In this document: positions 17,601-24,452 of the stretch, in pieces
Layout: the number at the start of each line of letters is the position of its first letter
Numbering within the stretch: position 1 is the first letter of the stretch
NCBI GenBank assembly: GCA_030833725.1
Contig: JAURGP010000015.1
Location: 1-42,089, forward strand
Source: Candidatus Kapaibacterium sp.
Lineage (GTDB): Bacteria > Bacteroidota > Ignavibacteria > Kapaibacteriales > Kapaibacteriaceae
DNA length: 42,089 nt
Direction: 5' to 3'
Notes under the pieces: generated by a model
Told to the model about the DNA's origin: nothing
What the model saw: the letters and a program-made list of their open reading frames with translations, nothing else
The model's database searches: none
Translations under genes and position numbers: made by a program

Positions 17601-18047
17601 GACCTACGAGCCGAATTGCTCGAGTTGGTGGCACGACGCGAGCTTCCCTACGGTGTTGTCATACGACGCATCTTGGACCGCAACCTTCTTGCTACCGGAG
17701 TGTATCCCCTGCTTGCAGGAAGTGCTACCATTCGGCTTCAGCCTGGGGTGGTCCTGATTCTCGATGCTGTGCGTCTCTACCCTGATGGCCATGAGGAGCC
17801 AATCCGTGGTGCCGAACTTGCGGGGTTGTCGGCCTACACGTTTAAGGACATCGTCCACACAGGGACGGCCGCGTACGTCCACAACTACCTCGCTCCTTCC
17901 GTGGTGCCGGCGTTTATCACTGGAGGCTCGCAGTACGTCATGAGTACCATCATCACACCAGATGTGCTTCTCGATGATGCCGAGGTGCGACAGCCCGAAG
18001 GCGACCTGCCCACACTGCCAGTGTTGGCACATCCGATGGCGCCCTAG
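14583..18047 (+). CDS. Secreted double TldD/PmbA-family protein: active half plus zinc-ligand-less half
   Basis: This 1154-aa protein contains two tandem TldD/PmbA modules. A signal peptide (hydrophobic core 'ITFCLAILAPALPAQ') predicts export. Module 1 (about residues 40-560) has 'SAGVFFHEIFGHRVEGHRQKD' in shortened form HEIFGH (HExxxH zinc site, about residues 324-329) and the Cys ligand region 'FNGVCGAESGG'. Module 2 (about 590-1154) aligns throughout ('ARSMQEL', 'DLPAPYVIEY', 'SGPVLLEGQAAAQFF', 'KQSNGH') but reads AQEFAP where HEIFGH should be, and the Cys region is also lost. Known TldD/TldE are separate chains, only TldD binding metal. Start 14583 overlaps gpmA by 50 bp; an in-frame TTG near 14607 is possible. 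Confidence 0.85.
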   Translation: MNLTRIFTLFAPQLSARLTCTITFCLAILAPALPAQNAPDDAVITALRTEVARSMQGLSHRTPAPYMISYGVTETSTTLIVASFGNLLTSSTTTQRVLDVDLRVGDYTLDNTRSIRGVAFELGRGTRGVQLPLGNDVSALRTAVWRATDQAYRSAAERYEKVLTNLKVKVREEDSSADLSREVPSTFIQPPVAVAFDTVLWRRRVVELSSIFSGYPEIYTGRVSFQSDVVTKTIITSEGTTVRQYEPIIKLFVYVKTKADDGMSLPVYESYSAYTADRLPSMEQLRTDANRLLDICRKLRTAPLMETYSGPAILSGRSAGVFFHEIFGHRVEGHRQKDANSSQTFKNFVGQRILPPFIDVVFDPTIRSLEGIDVVGSYQYDDEGMLAQRVQAVDKGIFQNFLMSRSPIENFPSSNGHGRRQAGNKAVSRQSNLLVIAQESVPVEDLRSALRDECQRQGKEFGLYFEDIQGGFTFTGRTVPNAFNVQPLIVYKVFADGRPDELVRGVDLIGTPLTTFTNITLAGNDLGIFNGVCGAESGGVPVSASSPSLLVSQIEVQKKQKSQAKPPILADPTSVAGSSPAPSASYTTGMIQAMQDEIARSMQELRIDDLPAPYVIEYTITERDRIGVHATLGSIEDIDTTSMTTLTVRVRVGDPSFDNTNFFDVSLGFFGSSDDEESFRNRMIPRDLSYADLRRELWLATDACYKQAVEIYAKKTASLKNRTRSDTTWDFTLLPPDTLTDTSGVSRPTDRESVATMAKDLSAAISAEFRNYPAIHASRVGMEYVPERTIYVNSEGRVMVKSEVFTGVEIVATTQASDGQPISDAWAAYSANPSDLPSIDSLQQIVRNLCSSITAQQQAEKIEPYSGPVLLEGQAAAQFFAQEFAPMLVAQRKPLSEGGFSTDERSMAFQNKIGARVLPEFLSVHARPSLASWNNSPVAGTTTLDDEGMPAQDVTLVEDGYLRSLLSSRVPTRRVKQSNGHQRGGAAMLSVLSVSASDTTHQLSQADLRAELLELVARRELPYGVVIRRILDRNLLATGVYPLLAGSATIRLQPGVVLILDAVRLYPDGHEEPIRGAELAGLSAYTFKDIVHTGTAAYVHNYLAPSVVPAFITGGSQYVMSTIITPDVLLDDAEVRQPEGDLPTLPVLAHPMAP

Positions 18048-20047
18048 AACGCATCTGCACGCCACCGTATGCCGAGGTACACCATCCTCGGACTGGTGGG
18101 CCCCCATGCCATGGAAGCGTCGAAGTATCGGCTGAACGGGTCATTCGCAGCAATCACTGGATCCTGCTGAACAAAACCGTTCAGGTTTTCACCTCCCACG
18201 TAGACGTCGAATCCCGGAAACCGACGGGTGATCTGCGCCGTCGCTCGCCAGTAGCCGGGAAAGGTCTCCATCATGGAGTACTCCATGGGATTGCCCAACG
18301 TTGTGGGCATCCGTCCAGCTCCGTTGTAGGATACCGTACCGTCCACCTGCCACTCAGCCCCCTGCGTTTCCCAAGCAAGGGTGAGCAACACACGATCCCT
18401 CGAGAGCATGGGTGCTACTTGAAGCGTACCGTTGTACGGTGATTGCACGTCAAGCCATCGGTAGGCGATGCCAACATCCAGACGTGGGACGGGTGAGGCT
18501 TGCACCTGGGCCATGATCGATGTTGAGTAGCTTCTACCGTCAAGGTTGGTCACCCACAGATGACGCACGGACCGATCGAAATCAACAACAACGCGATTAC
18601 TGAATTCCGTGTGGTACACCTCTGCATCAACTACGATGGGTCGGTCTGCAACGGAGAACGACGTGGTAAACGATGCGCCGTAGTTCCAGGCTTGCTCGGG
18701 TCGAAAGAGCGGATCCAGATGCAGCGTGCGGCCATTGATGAAGGCTGAAAGGTTTTCGGTGATCGCACTTGGTACTCTCCAGCCACTACCCACTGATGCT
18801 CGGATCGACGTGAGCGATCCAGCCTGCCATTTCACGTGCATGCGTGGTGTGAGTCGCGAACCGAACTGATTGTGCCAATCCGATCGCAGTCCAGCGACGA
18901 TGGTAAGGGGCTGCACAGGTGCCCAAGTCGCCTCGGCATACACACCGGGCACCGACTCCGTTCGGTTGAGTTGGGTTCCGCTCGTCGTATCTGTGCGAAG
19001 TGTTTCCCCCACCTGATCCCATCGATAACTCACGCCGGTGTTGAGTTGAAAGCCCTCCCAGAGGGTCGCAGCGAAGACGGCCTTGGCCTGCAGCGTGCGT
19101 TCACGGGCGTCTAAGCTGCGCTCACCGAACTGCGAGGACATGTTGTGGATCGCTCCGGAAACAATCAACGCCACCGAGCTCTGATCGAGATCGTCGATCA
19201 CGTCCAGCAAACCGTACTTCGCATAGGATTCCAGTCGCTCGATATCGGTAGCGATGCTATAACGTTGATCGCGAACGATAGCCGTGCTTGTGTTACCCGA
19301 CTCATAGGCGTCCAGCACACCGTGGATAAAGAACTGCCACTCCGTTTCATCATCGTTGTAGTACCACTTGTTCACGGCATTGAGTTGACGAAACAGGGGC
19401 GTGTCGAGAAAGCCGTCGCCATTGCCATCGATCTCACGCTCCAGAATTCGGCCATGCAGCATGGTGATCGTCGACAGTGCGTCCGATACGTGTTGAGCTC
19501 CGTACAGGTTCAACTCGGCTCTACCAAAGGTGTTGCCGTAGGCGTTCACGTAGAACGGCTCCTCGGTTGCCAGTGGATCCAGCATGCAGATGTTAATCTG
19601 TCCGGTCATTCCCTCGTAGCCATTGGTGACCGTAGCTGCCCCTTTGGCGATGCTGATGTTATCCATGAACGGCCCTGGGATGTGATCCAGGCCAAACGGA
19701 ATCTCCAGCGAGAGCATCAGTGGAACAGCGTCCGTCAGCAGTTGGGTGTACTGCCCACCAAGACCCAGTAAACGGATGGTGCGAGCGCCACTCACGGCAT
19801 CGGTAAACGAGACCTCCACCGACGGACTTCGTTCAAAGGATTCGGCCAGCGAACAGCATGCAGCTCGGGAGAGCTCCTTTCGGGTGACCACTTCAGTGCG
19901 CAGGGGTGCGGAACTGATGGTAGGAGCATCTGCCTCTACGCGAACTTCCTTGGTGGTCACGGAATCCGCAGGGTACTCTGGCTGTGCAACCATGACGACT
20001 GCCATGGACGCCAGCATCCACGCAGAGTGAAAACATCGAGAAAACAT
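18044..20047 (-). CDS. TonB-dependent outer-membrane receptor (AACC-plug type, possibly metal-related)
   Basis: This 667-aa protein has a signal peptide, plug and 22-strand-type barrel. The start ATG 20047 gives a normal signal ('MFSRCFHSAWMLASMAVVMVAQ'); the ATG at 20092 adds 15 unlikely residues. The mature N-terminus has no CarboxypepD_reg domain. The plug carries 'SRAACCSLAESFERSPSVEV' (Cys pair near residue 62) and 'ARTIRLLGLGGQYTQLLTDAVP', marks of a Bacteroidetes receptor subfamily often found beside HYC_CC_PP proteins and heavy-metal genes. The barrel ends 'YLGIRWRADAF' with terminal Phe. It is the second gene after a HYC_CC_PP-like protein (53-bp gap) and overlaps the convergent TldD gene by 4 bp. 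The substrate is unknown; a metal chelate is a guess. Confidence 0.88.
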   Translation of the reverse strand: MFSRCFHSAWMLASMAVVMVAQPEYPADSVTTKEVRVEADAPTISSAPLRTEVVTRKELSRAACCSLAESFERSPSVEVSFTDAVSGARTIRLLGLGGQYTQLLTDAVPLMLSLEIPFGLDHIPGPFMDNISIAKGAATVTNGYEGMTGQINICMLDPLATEEPFYVNAYGNTFGRAELNLYGAQHVSDALSTITMLHGRILEREIDGNGDGFLDTPLFRQLNAVNKWYYNDDETEWQFFIHGVLDAYESGNTSTAIVRDQRYSIATDIERLESYAKYGLLDVIDDLDQSSVALIVSGAIHNMSSQFGERSLDARERTLQAKAVFAATLWEGFQLNTGVSYRWDQVGETLRTDTTSGTQLNRTESVPGVYAEATWAPVQPLTIVAGLRSDWHNQFGSRLTPRMHVKWQAGSLTSIRASVGSGWRVPSAITENLSAFINGRTLHLDPLFRPEQAWNYGASFTTSFSVADRPIVVDAEVYHTEFSNRVVVDFDRSVRHLWVTNLDGRSYSTSIMAQVQASPVPRLDVGIAYRWLDVQSPYNGTLQVAPMLSRDRVLLTLAWETQGAEWQVDGTVSYNGAGRMPTTLGNPMEYSMMETFPGYWRATAQITRRFPGFDVYVGGENLNGFVQQDPVIAANDPFSRYFDASMAWGPTSPRMVYLGIRWRADAF

Positions 20048-20100
20048 GAGAGTCTCCGTGTGTGAGTTAATGAGTTCAACAGAAAAACACACCGGAGATT

Positions 20101-20487
20101 CTAGATCAGGAACACCGCCAACATTGGTTGTTCGGGGGGCTCAGGAGGATGAGCCTGCTCATACACGCGCAACCACTGCAACGAGTGGCGTTGCACGGCT
20201 AGGATAGACTGCAACGGAAGGATGTCAATGACGTCGTTGACGGGCGTTGCCAGGTGATGCGACTCCTGAGCAACGGACTGACCATCGACTTTATTAACGA
20301 CGACCTCTGTTTCGCAACAATCGCAATCGGACTCGCAGCAGGGATCCGACTCGACGGCCGCCGTAGCGGCAATAGGAACATCACAGCAATACGATACCAC
20401 GACCGGCAGGCCCGTAGTTGCCAGAGCAAACAGGACTGCAAGGAGGCTGGTCACGACGGATCTGAATGTGATGATCGACAGTAACAT
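20101..20487 (-). CDS. Small exported Cys-rich HYC_CC_PP-family-like protein
   Basis: This 128-aa protein has a signal-peptide-like hydrophobic N-terminus ('ITFRSVVTSLLAVLFALATTGLP', start ATG 20487). The mature part has a 'SYCC' motif (about residue 33), a cysteine cluster 'DPCCESDCDCCETE' (about 49-62) and a Pro-rich tail 'HPPEPPEQP'. This order (YC, CC, PP) fits the Bacteroidetes HYC_CC_PP family, which is typically encoded next to a TonB receptor, as here. The six cysteines in 14 residues suggest metal binding, which is inference. The longer start at 20520 would run through the -7 element at 20493-20500. Confidence 0.72.
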   Translation of the reverse strand: MLLSIITFRSVVTSLLAVLFALATTGLPVVVSYCCDVPIAATAAVESDPCCESDCDCCETEVVVNKVDGQSVAQESHHLATPVNDVIDILPLQSILAVQRHSLQWLRVYEQAHPPEPPEQPMLAVFLI

Positions 20488-20492
20488 TTGCA

Positions 20493-20500
20493 CAAAGATA
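20493..20500 (-). promoter_or_regulatory. -7 element 5 bp before the HYC_CC_PP-like gene
   Basis: TATCTTTG on the minus strand is an exact TAnnTTTG match. It ends 5 bp before the ATG at 20487, predicting a leaderless or near-leaderless transcript for this gene and the TonB receptor. Confidence 0.5.
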
Positions 20501-20607
20501 TCATCATCTCGTGTCGTCACTAACGATGCATATCAAGTTTTTTTTCCACTCCCTTGCGAAACACGTCGAAACGTCGTTATTTCCCCCATCACCTGTGGAG
20601 GTTCCTG

Positions 20608-20841
20608 ATGGAAGAGATCAAAACCTATTCCAGTAAGGATGTTACGGTCGTTTGGCGACCGGCTCTTTGTGAACACTCGACACACTGTTTTCGCAGTTTA
20701 CCCGAAGTGTTCAACGTGCTCGTCAACCCGTGGATTCAACCCGAAAAGGCTGCCGCAGAGCGCGTGATCGACGTTGTTCGGCGCTGCCCCTCCGGCGCAT
20801 TAACAATACAGGGCACCACAGAAGATCGAACGTCGGAATAA
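20608..20841 (+). CDS. YjdI-type (4Fe-4S) mono-cluster protein
   Basis: This 77-aa protein (start ATG 20608) matches the Fer4_19/YjdI family of single-cluster proteins. Visible signature: 'VVWRPALCEHSTHCFRSLP' (Cys21, His23, His26, Cys27), 'VFNVLVNPWI' (about 34-43) and a third Cys60 in 'RRCPSGAL'. Only three cysteines are present, as in the family, so one histidine or another residue may complete the cluster. An in-frame ATG at 20554 would add 18 basic residues unlike the family. The 120-bp gap upstream holds a T-run (20538-20546) and no consensus -7 element. Physiological role unknown. Confidence 0.85.
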   Translation: MEEIKTYSSKDVTVVWRPALCEHSTHCFRSLPEVFNVLVNPWIQPEKAAAERVIDVVRRCPSGALTIQGTTEDRTSE

Positions 20842-20850
20842 CCCACTTCG

Positions 20851-20858
20851 TATCTTTG
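20851..20858 (+). promoter_or_regulatory. -7 element 6 bp before the FnIII-like gene
   Basis: TATCTTTG is an exact TAnnTTTG match ending 6 bp before the ATG at 20865. If used, the mRNA begins at or very near the start codon. Confidence 0.5.
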
Positions 20859-20864
20859 CAGCAT

Positions 20865-21287
20865 ATGAGAAGTGTACTACTCATCTCTGTTGTTCTCGCT
20901 GCCGTTGCCACGGCATTTGCTGTGGAAGCGACGGTAGACTATCTCCGTGCCAGGTCTACTGGTTCAGAGGTTGTTATCGAGTGGCGCTCGGGAGACGAGT
21001 CGAATGTGCGACACTACATCGTTGAGAGAGCCGGCGAAGATCAGGTGTTCCGCACGGTGACGACCGTTCGTGCAGAGGGTTCGAACAAGACCTACACCTA
21101 CAAGGACACCGAGGCGTTTGGCAAGGATGAGGGTGCCGACCGTCAACTCGCTGGAACGTACTTCACCTATCGCCTGAACATCGTGATGTCCGACAACTCC
21201 TCTACTTACTCCACCACTGCCGGTGTATCGCACAACGTAAGTACGGTACGCAGAACGTGGGGTATGATCAAGGAATTGTTCCGCTAA
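20865..21287 (+). CDS. Small exported protein with a fibronectin-III-like fold
   Basis: This 140-aa protein has a cleavable signal ('MRSVLLISVVLAAVATAFA'). The mature part looks like one FnIII domain: 'GSEVVIEWRSGDESNVRHYIVERAGED' (tryptophan strand followed by Y-x-V-E-R), 'TYTYKDTEA', 'TYFTYRLNIV'. It ends 'VRRTWGMIKELFR' in an amphipathic basic tail, without a T9SS sorting domain. The start ATG 20865 is set by the signal peptide and by the -7 element just upstream; a frame opening at 20730 runs through the preceding gene. It leads a three-gene run with the metalloprotease (4-bp gap). Function unknown. Confidence 0.75.
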   Translation: MRSVLLISVVLAAVATAFAVEATVDYLRARSTGSEVVIEWRSGDESNVRHYIVERAGEDQVFRTVTTVRAEGSNKTYTYKDTEAFGKDEGADRQLAGTYFTYRLNIVMSDNSSTYSTTAGVSHNVSTVRRTWGMIKELFR

Positions 21288-21291
21288 TTCC

Positions 21292-22926
21292 GTGACTGCC
21301 CGCCTTGCCGTCCTGAGCGGTAGCTTTCTCCTCTGGGCCACTCTACATCTCCCTGCCTCCGATGCCACACACTCCGGTAGATGCGGCACGCTCGCTGTCT
21401 CCGAAGTTCAGCGTGTACAGGAGCTGGAAGCAGGCATCCAGTCCGATCGTCCGCGCCCAGTCCTCCCATTGTACCTCGACGCACCGAGCGGATGGTTTCG
21501 CGTCCACTACGCGATCACCGGCCCCGATGCCGTCCCCGATGCTGATGACGATGGCGACGGCATTCCTGACTACGTGCAGGAGGCCATCATAGCCCTTGAT
21601 CGCTCGTGGAACATCCAGCAGCAGTATCAGGCGCCACCACAGCCGCTCTCCGACGGTATGGCAGGGGGCTCTCCAGCACTGGACATCTACCTTCGAGACC
21701 TCTCCATGGCTGGCCCGGCAGGAGCTGGCTACTACGGGATCACCATTCCGGATAGTCTTGTGAGTAGCGGCGTTGGGCGCTGGCCACGCTTTACGACGTG
21801 GCTGGAAGTCGACAACGATTTTGCTCCGGGTGACACCAACGTGTACGGAGACACGGTGTTTGGTACCACTGGAGTTGCCGGCTTGCGCATCACGTGTGCC
21901 CACGAACTCCATCACGTAGCTCAGCTCGCACAGTTCGGCACTGCAAATGTTCAGCTCATGCTGTACGAGCAGATGGCCACCTACATGGAACTCATCTGCT
22001 ATCCAGAGTATGACGATTGGCGGATCTACGCGACGAAGTTTTTCCGCGACCCAGCGGCGTACGCTCTGGGAGACGCATCAGCCTTCGCTGGCTATGTATG
22101 GGGGTGGTTCCCCCGTGTGTATGGCGCCAGCGATGTTCAGGTATATGCAGGCGTCTTCTCAGCCATGCAGCAGGGCGAGCGTCCGTTTACGGCCATGGTA
22201 CAGGCTACCGCGGCCATTGGGCATCCACTAGATAGCACGTTCACACGCTTGCTACCACTCCTGTTCTACACAGGTGATCGAGCCGGCGACACAACTACAA
22301 CGGCTGGACCTCCCACCCCAGAGCTTTTGCCAACCCTCTCATGGCATCGCGCTGAAATCGCACAGGCTCCTGCTGTCCTTTCGTCGGGAGAGCTACGACC
22401 GTTCGAAGTTCGGGCGTTGCAGTTTACCATCCCCACAACGGATGGTGCCGAACCGGTATCGACCTCGGTGCTACTGAGTTGGACAAATCTTGAAGCATAC
22501 CAATCAACAGAGTTTCCATCCCGTCGCGGGTATCAGTTGGTGTTGCAGCGGTCTCCTGATGAACGATTCCAGCCCATTGCAGGTACGTCATGGGGCGTTC
22601 GTATTGAGCCTGCTGATGTTACCATGTGGATCGATAATGCCGCAACGGTGCGTCCGGCACAGCCATATCCCCTACCCGTAGCTCTGCAGACCGACCCAAC
22701 CGTGTACGTTCCCGTACCAGGTGCGCTACCCGGCGATCCAGTGGTGGTACATTTGCGAACGGCGGCCATGGGCATGATATACGAGCATCGGGGTACGGTG
22801 CAGTACGACCGAGATCGCATCGTGGCTCAGGTACCGCTTCCGTCCGTGCTTGTGCCTGGAGTGTACCTGTTGACCGCCGACTGCAACGGTACAACCGTCC
22901 TTCACAAAATTGTTGTGCAGCGATGA
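21292..22926 (+). CDS. Secreted metalloprotease, MXAN_6640-like, with T9SS-like C-terminal tail
   Basis: This exported 544-aa protein starts at GTG 21292, 4 bp after the previous stop, with a signal peptide ending near 'LPASDA'. The acidic run 'DADDDGDGIPDYVQEA' (about residues 83-98) resembles a Ca2+-binding TSP3-type loop and is typical of the MXAN_6640 family of putative metalloproteases. The zinc motif 'CAHELHHVAQ' (HExxH, about 204-213) is followed by 'MATYMELICYPEYDD', whose Glu (about 232) could be the third ligand. The C-terminus 'VPGVYLLTADCNGTTVLHKIVVQ' resembles the last strands of a T9SS type A sorting domain. Its stop overlaps the ABC ATPase start (ATGA). Confidence 0.8.
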   Translation: MTARLAVLSGSFLLWATLHLPASDATHSGRCGTLAVSEVQRVQELEAGIQSDRPRPVLPLYLDAPSGWFRVHYAITGPDAVPDADDDGDGIPDYVQEAIIALDRSWNIQQQYQAPPQPLSDGMAGGSPALDIYLRDLSMAGPAGAGYYGITIPDSLVSSGVGRWPRFTTWLEVDNDFAPGDTNVYGDTVFGTTGVAGLRITCAHELHHVAQLAQFGTANVQLMLYEQMATYMELICYPEYDDWRIYATKFFRDPAAYALGDASAFAGYVWGWFPRVYGASDVQVYAGVFSAMQQGERPFTAMVQATAAIGHPLDSTFTRLLPLLFYTGDRAGDTTTTAGPPTPELLPTLSWHRAEIAQAPAVLSSGELRPFEVRALQFTIPTTDGAEPVSTSVLLSWTNLEAYQSTEFPSRRGYQLVLQRSPDERFQPIAGTSWGVRIEPADVTMWIDNAATVRPAQPYPLPVALQTDPTVYVPVPGALPGDPVVVHLRTAAMGMIYEHRGTVQYDRDRIVAQVPLPSVLVPGVYLLTADCNGTTVLHKIVVQR

Positions 22927-23543
22927 CCACGCTCTCCTTAGACAGCGTAGCGAAGAGCTTCAACAATCGACACGTGCTCCGCGATGTAACGCTGGCGGCT
23001 ACCAGTGGTGACGTCTTTGGCATTGTGGGGCCGAATGGCTCTGGAAAATCTACGCTGATTCGCATGGCAGCCGGGATGCTGCGGCCGGATGCAGGCACGG
23101 TGACGCTCACGGTGAGCGATGCACGGATACCCATCGAACAGCACCACCTCCACGTTGGTGTGGTTGCCCCGTACCTCAGGATCTATGAGGAGTTCACGCC
23201 ATTCGAGCATCTCCACCTGCAAGCCAAGCTTCGTGGAGCCGCCAGCTCCGCCCAGGAGATTCGGAGTACGCTGGAATCCGTCAACCTCGCTAGCCGTCAG
23301 AACGACCCTATTCGACTGTTGTCGTCGGGGTGGAGGCAGCGGGTCCTCGTGGCTCTGGCACTCCACCATAAGCCGGCGGTGCTGCTCTTGGACGAGCCGA
23401 CCCTTACGCTCGACGATGATGGCCGAGAACTCGTACGCCACCACGTGGTAGATCACTACCGGCGTGGTGGCGTAGTTCTTCTTGCAACGAATGATGAGCG
23501 TGAGCGGCAGTGGTGTACTACCGAGCGATCCCTACGAGACTAG
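22923..23543 (+). CDS. ABC transporter ATP-binding protein, CcmA-like, with atypical signature
   Basis: This 206-aa soluble nucleotide-binding domain has no partner permease in the window. Walker A 'GPNGSGKST' (about residues 36-44) and Walker B 'AVLLLDEPTLTLDDD' (about 155-169) are intact. The signature reads LSSGWRQRV instead of LSGGQ; LSxGWxxR variants occur in CcmA-type haem-exporter ATPases, which also fits the size. The H-loop region is 'LATNDERER', with Asn where His is usual, again CcmA-like. It is coupled by an ATGA overlap to a secreted metalloprotease, an unusual neighbour. If it is CcmA, a CcmB/C must be encoded elsewhere. Confidence 0.75.
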   Translation: MTTLSLDSVAKSFNNRHVLRDVTLAATSGDVFGIVGPNGSGKSTLIRMAAGMLRPDAGTVTLTVSDARIPIEQHHLHVGVVAPYLRIYEEFTPFEHLHLQAKLRGAASSAQEIRSTLESVNLASRQNDPIRLLSSGWRQRVLVALALHHKPAVLLLDEPTLTLDDDGRELVRHHVVDHYRRGGVVLLATNDERERQWCTTERSLRD

Positions 23544-23553
23544 ATAGAACGGC

Positions 23554-24354
23554 TTACTTCGCGCTCTTCTGAAACACAGGGCTGGAGCTTTCTTTCACGA
23601 AACCGTAGGCACGAACCTCGAGCGTTGGGTAGTCTGGGTGATTCGTTTTTGCCGATACCAGCGCCGAGTACTGTCCCTTCAATCCCGGAATCAGTGTTGC
23701 GACTAACTCCATCGACTCTTTTGGAGCGAGCTTCTTCGTACCGGAGACGTTAATCGCCAAGTCGTTGTCGGCTGCCCAGTTGGAGAACACGATTTCCTGA
23801 TCCGAGTTGTTCTTGATCTGGATCTTTGTTTCCGCCTGCTTACCTACTTCGAGGTCCTGGAAGGAAAGGTAGATCGACGGTGTCATCACGATAGCCCGCT
23901 GAATATCTGCTTTCAGGAAGATGAAGGCCACCTTTTCATTCGTGTCGAGGTTGGCAGCCACATCACCACCACGCTTGCGGAACTCGTCGCGAGCCTTGAT
24001 GCCATCGGCATCACCCCAACGCACCGTAATGCTTTTGGTGACCGGTCCGGACTGAGCTGGAGAGATATTCAGCTTCACCGGCATGGTGCTTACCTCACCT
24101 GGCAGCAGTTCCATCTTGTCCGGATCTGTCTTGGTACAGCCGCATCCAGGCTTGATTTCCGTGAGTTTCAGTGGCTTGTCGCCAACATTCTTCAACTTGA
24201 TGACGGCGTCAAGGTTGCCGTCCGCCGGTGGCTTCACGGCACCCCAGTTATAGGTTTCGCCGCCTTCAATCTCGAGCTTGGCCTGAGCAACGGCTCCAGA
24301 TGTGCCCACAGCCAAGAGCATCACCAGCCATAGCATGGTAGAACGCATGAACAT
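23554..24354 (-). CDS. DUF1573-domain exported protein
   Basis: This 266-aa protein has a signal peptide ('MLWLVMLLAVGTSGAVAQA'). The DUF1573 domain near the N-terminus has 'YNWGAVKPPADGNLDAVIKLKNVGDKPLKL' in outline, followed by 'IKPGCGCTKTD' (about residues 68-78), the Cys-x-Cys common to this family. A second Ig-like/ASH-like half (about 150-250) follows. Such proteins are periplasmic or surface-exposed in Bacteroidetes; no biochemical role is established. Start could be ATG 24354 or 24348. It has its own -7 element and ends 10 bp from the convergent ABC gene. Confidence 0.82.
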   Translation of the reverse strand: MFMRSTMLWLVMLLAVGTSGAVAQAKLEIEGGETYNWGAVKPPADGNLDAVIKLKNVGDKPLKLTEIKPGCGCTKTDPDKMELLPGEVSTMPVKLNISPAQSGPVTKSITVRWGDADGIKARDEFRKRGGDVAANLDTNEKVAFIFLKADIQRAIVMTPSIYLSFQDLEVGKQAETKIQIKNNSDQEIVFSNWAADNDLAINVSGTKKLAPKESMELVATLIPGLKGQYSALVSAKTNHPDYPTLEVRAYGFVKESSSPVFQKSAK

Positions 24355-24408
24355 AGTCTCCTACATGATGAACGTATTGAACAACACGCCCTCAAGACGC
24401 ATTAGTCA

Positions 24409-24416
24409 CAAAATTA
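24409..24416 (-). promoter_or_regulatory. -7 element for the DUF1573 gene
   Basis: TAATTTTG on the minus strand is an exact TAnnTTTG match, 54 bp before the ATG at 24354. Confidence 0.5.
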
Positions 24417-24428
24417 GCATAACTATCT

Positions 24429-24452
24429 GCGGATCGTGTGCTCACAATCCGC
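24429..24452 (-). terminator. Candidate hairpin at the 3' end of the nuoM-nuoN-outer-membrane run
   Basis: GCGGAT (24429-24434) and ATCCGC (24447-24452) form a perfect 6-bp stem, with TGTG/CACA able to extend it inside. The stop codon of the outer-membrane gene (24442) lies in the loop side. No clear T-tract follows. Confidence 0.3.

Noticed and set aside
20521-20607. Possible small RNA or tRNA in the gap before the YjdI-type gene
   Set aside because: There is a T-run and a near-palindrome around CACGTCGAAACGTCG, but no cloverleaf, promoter or strong structure.
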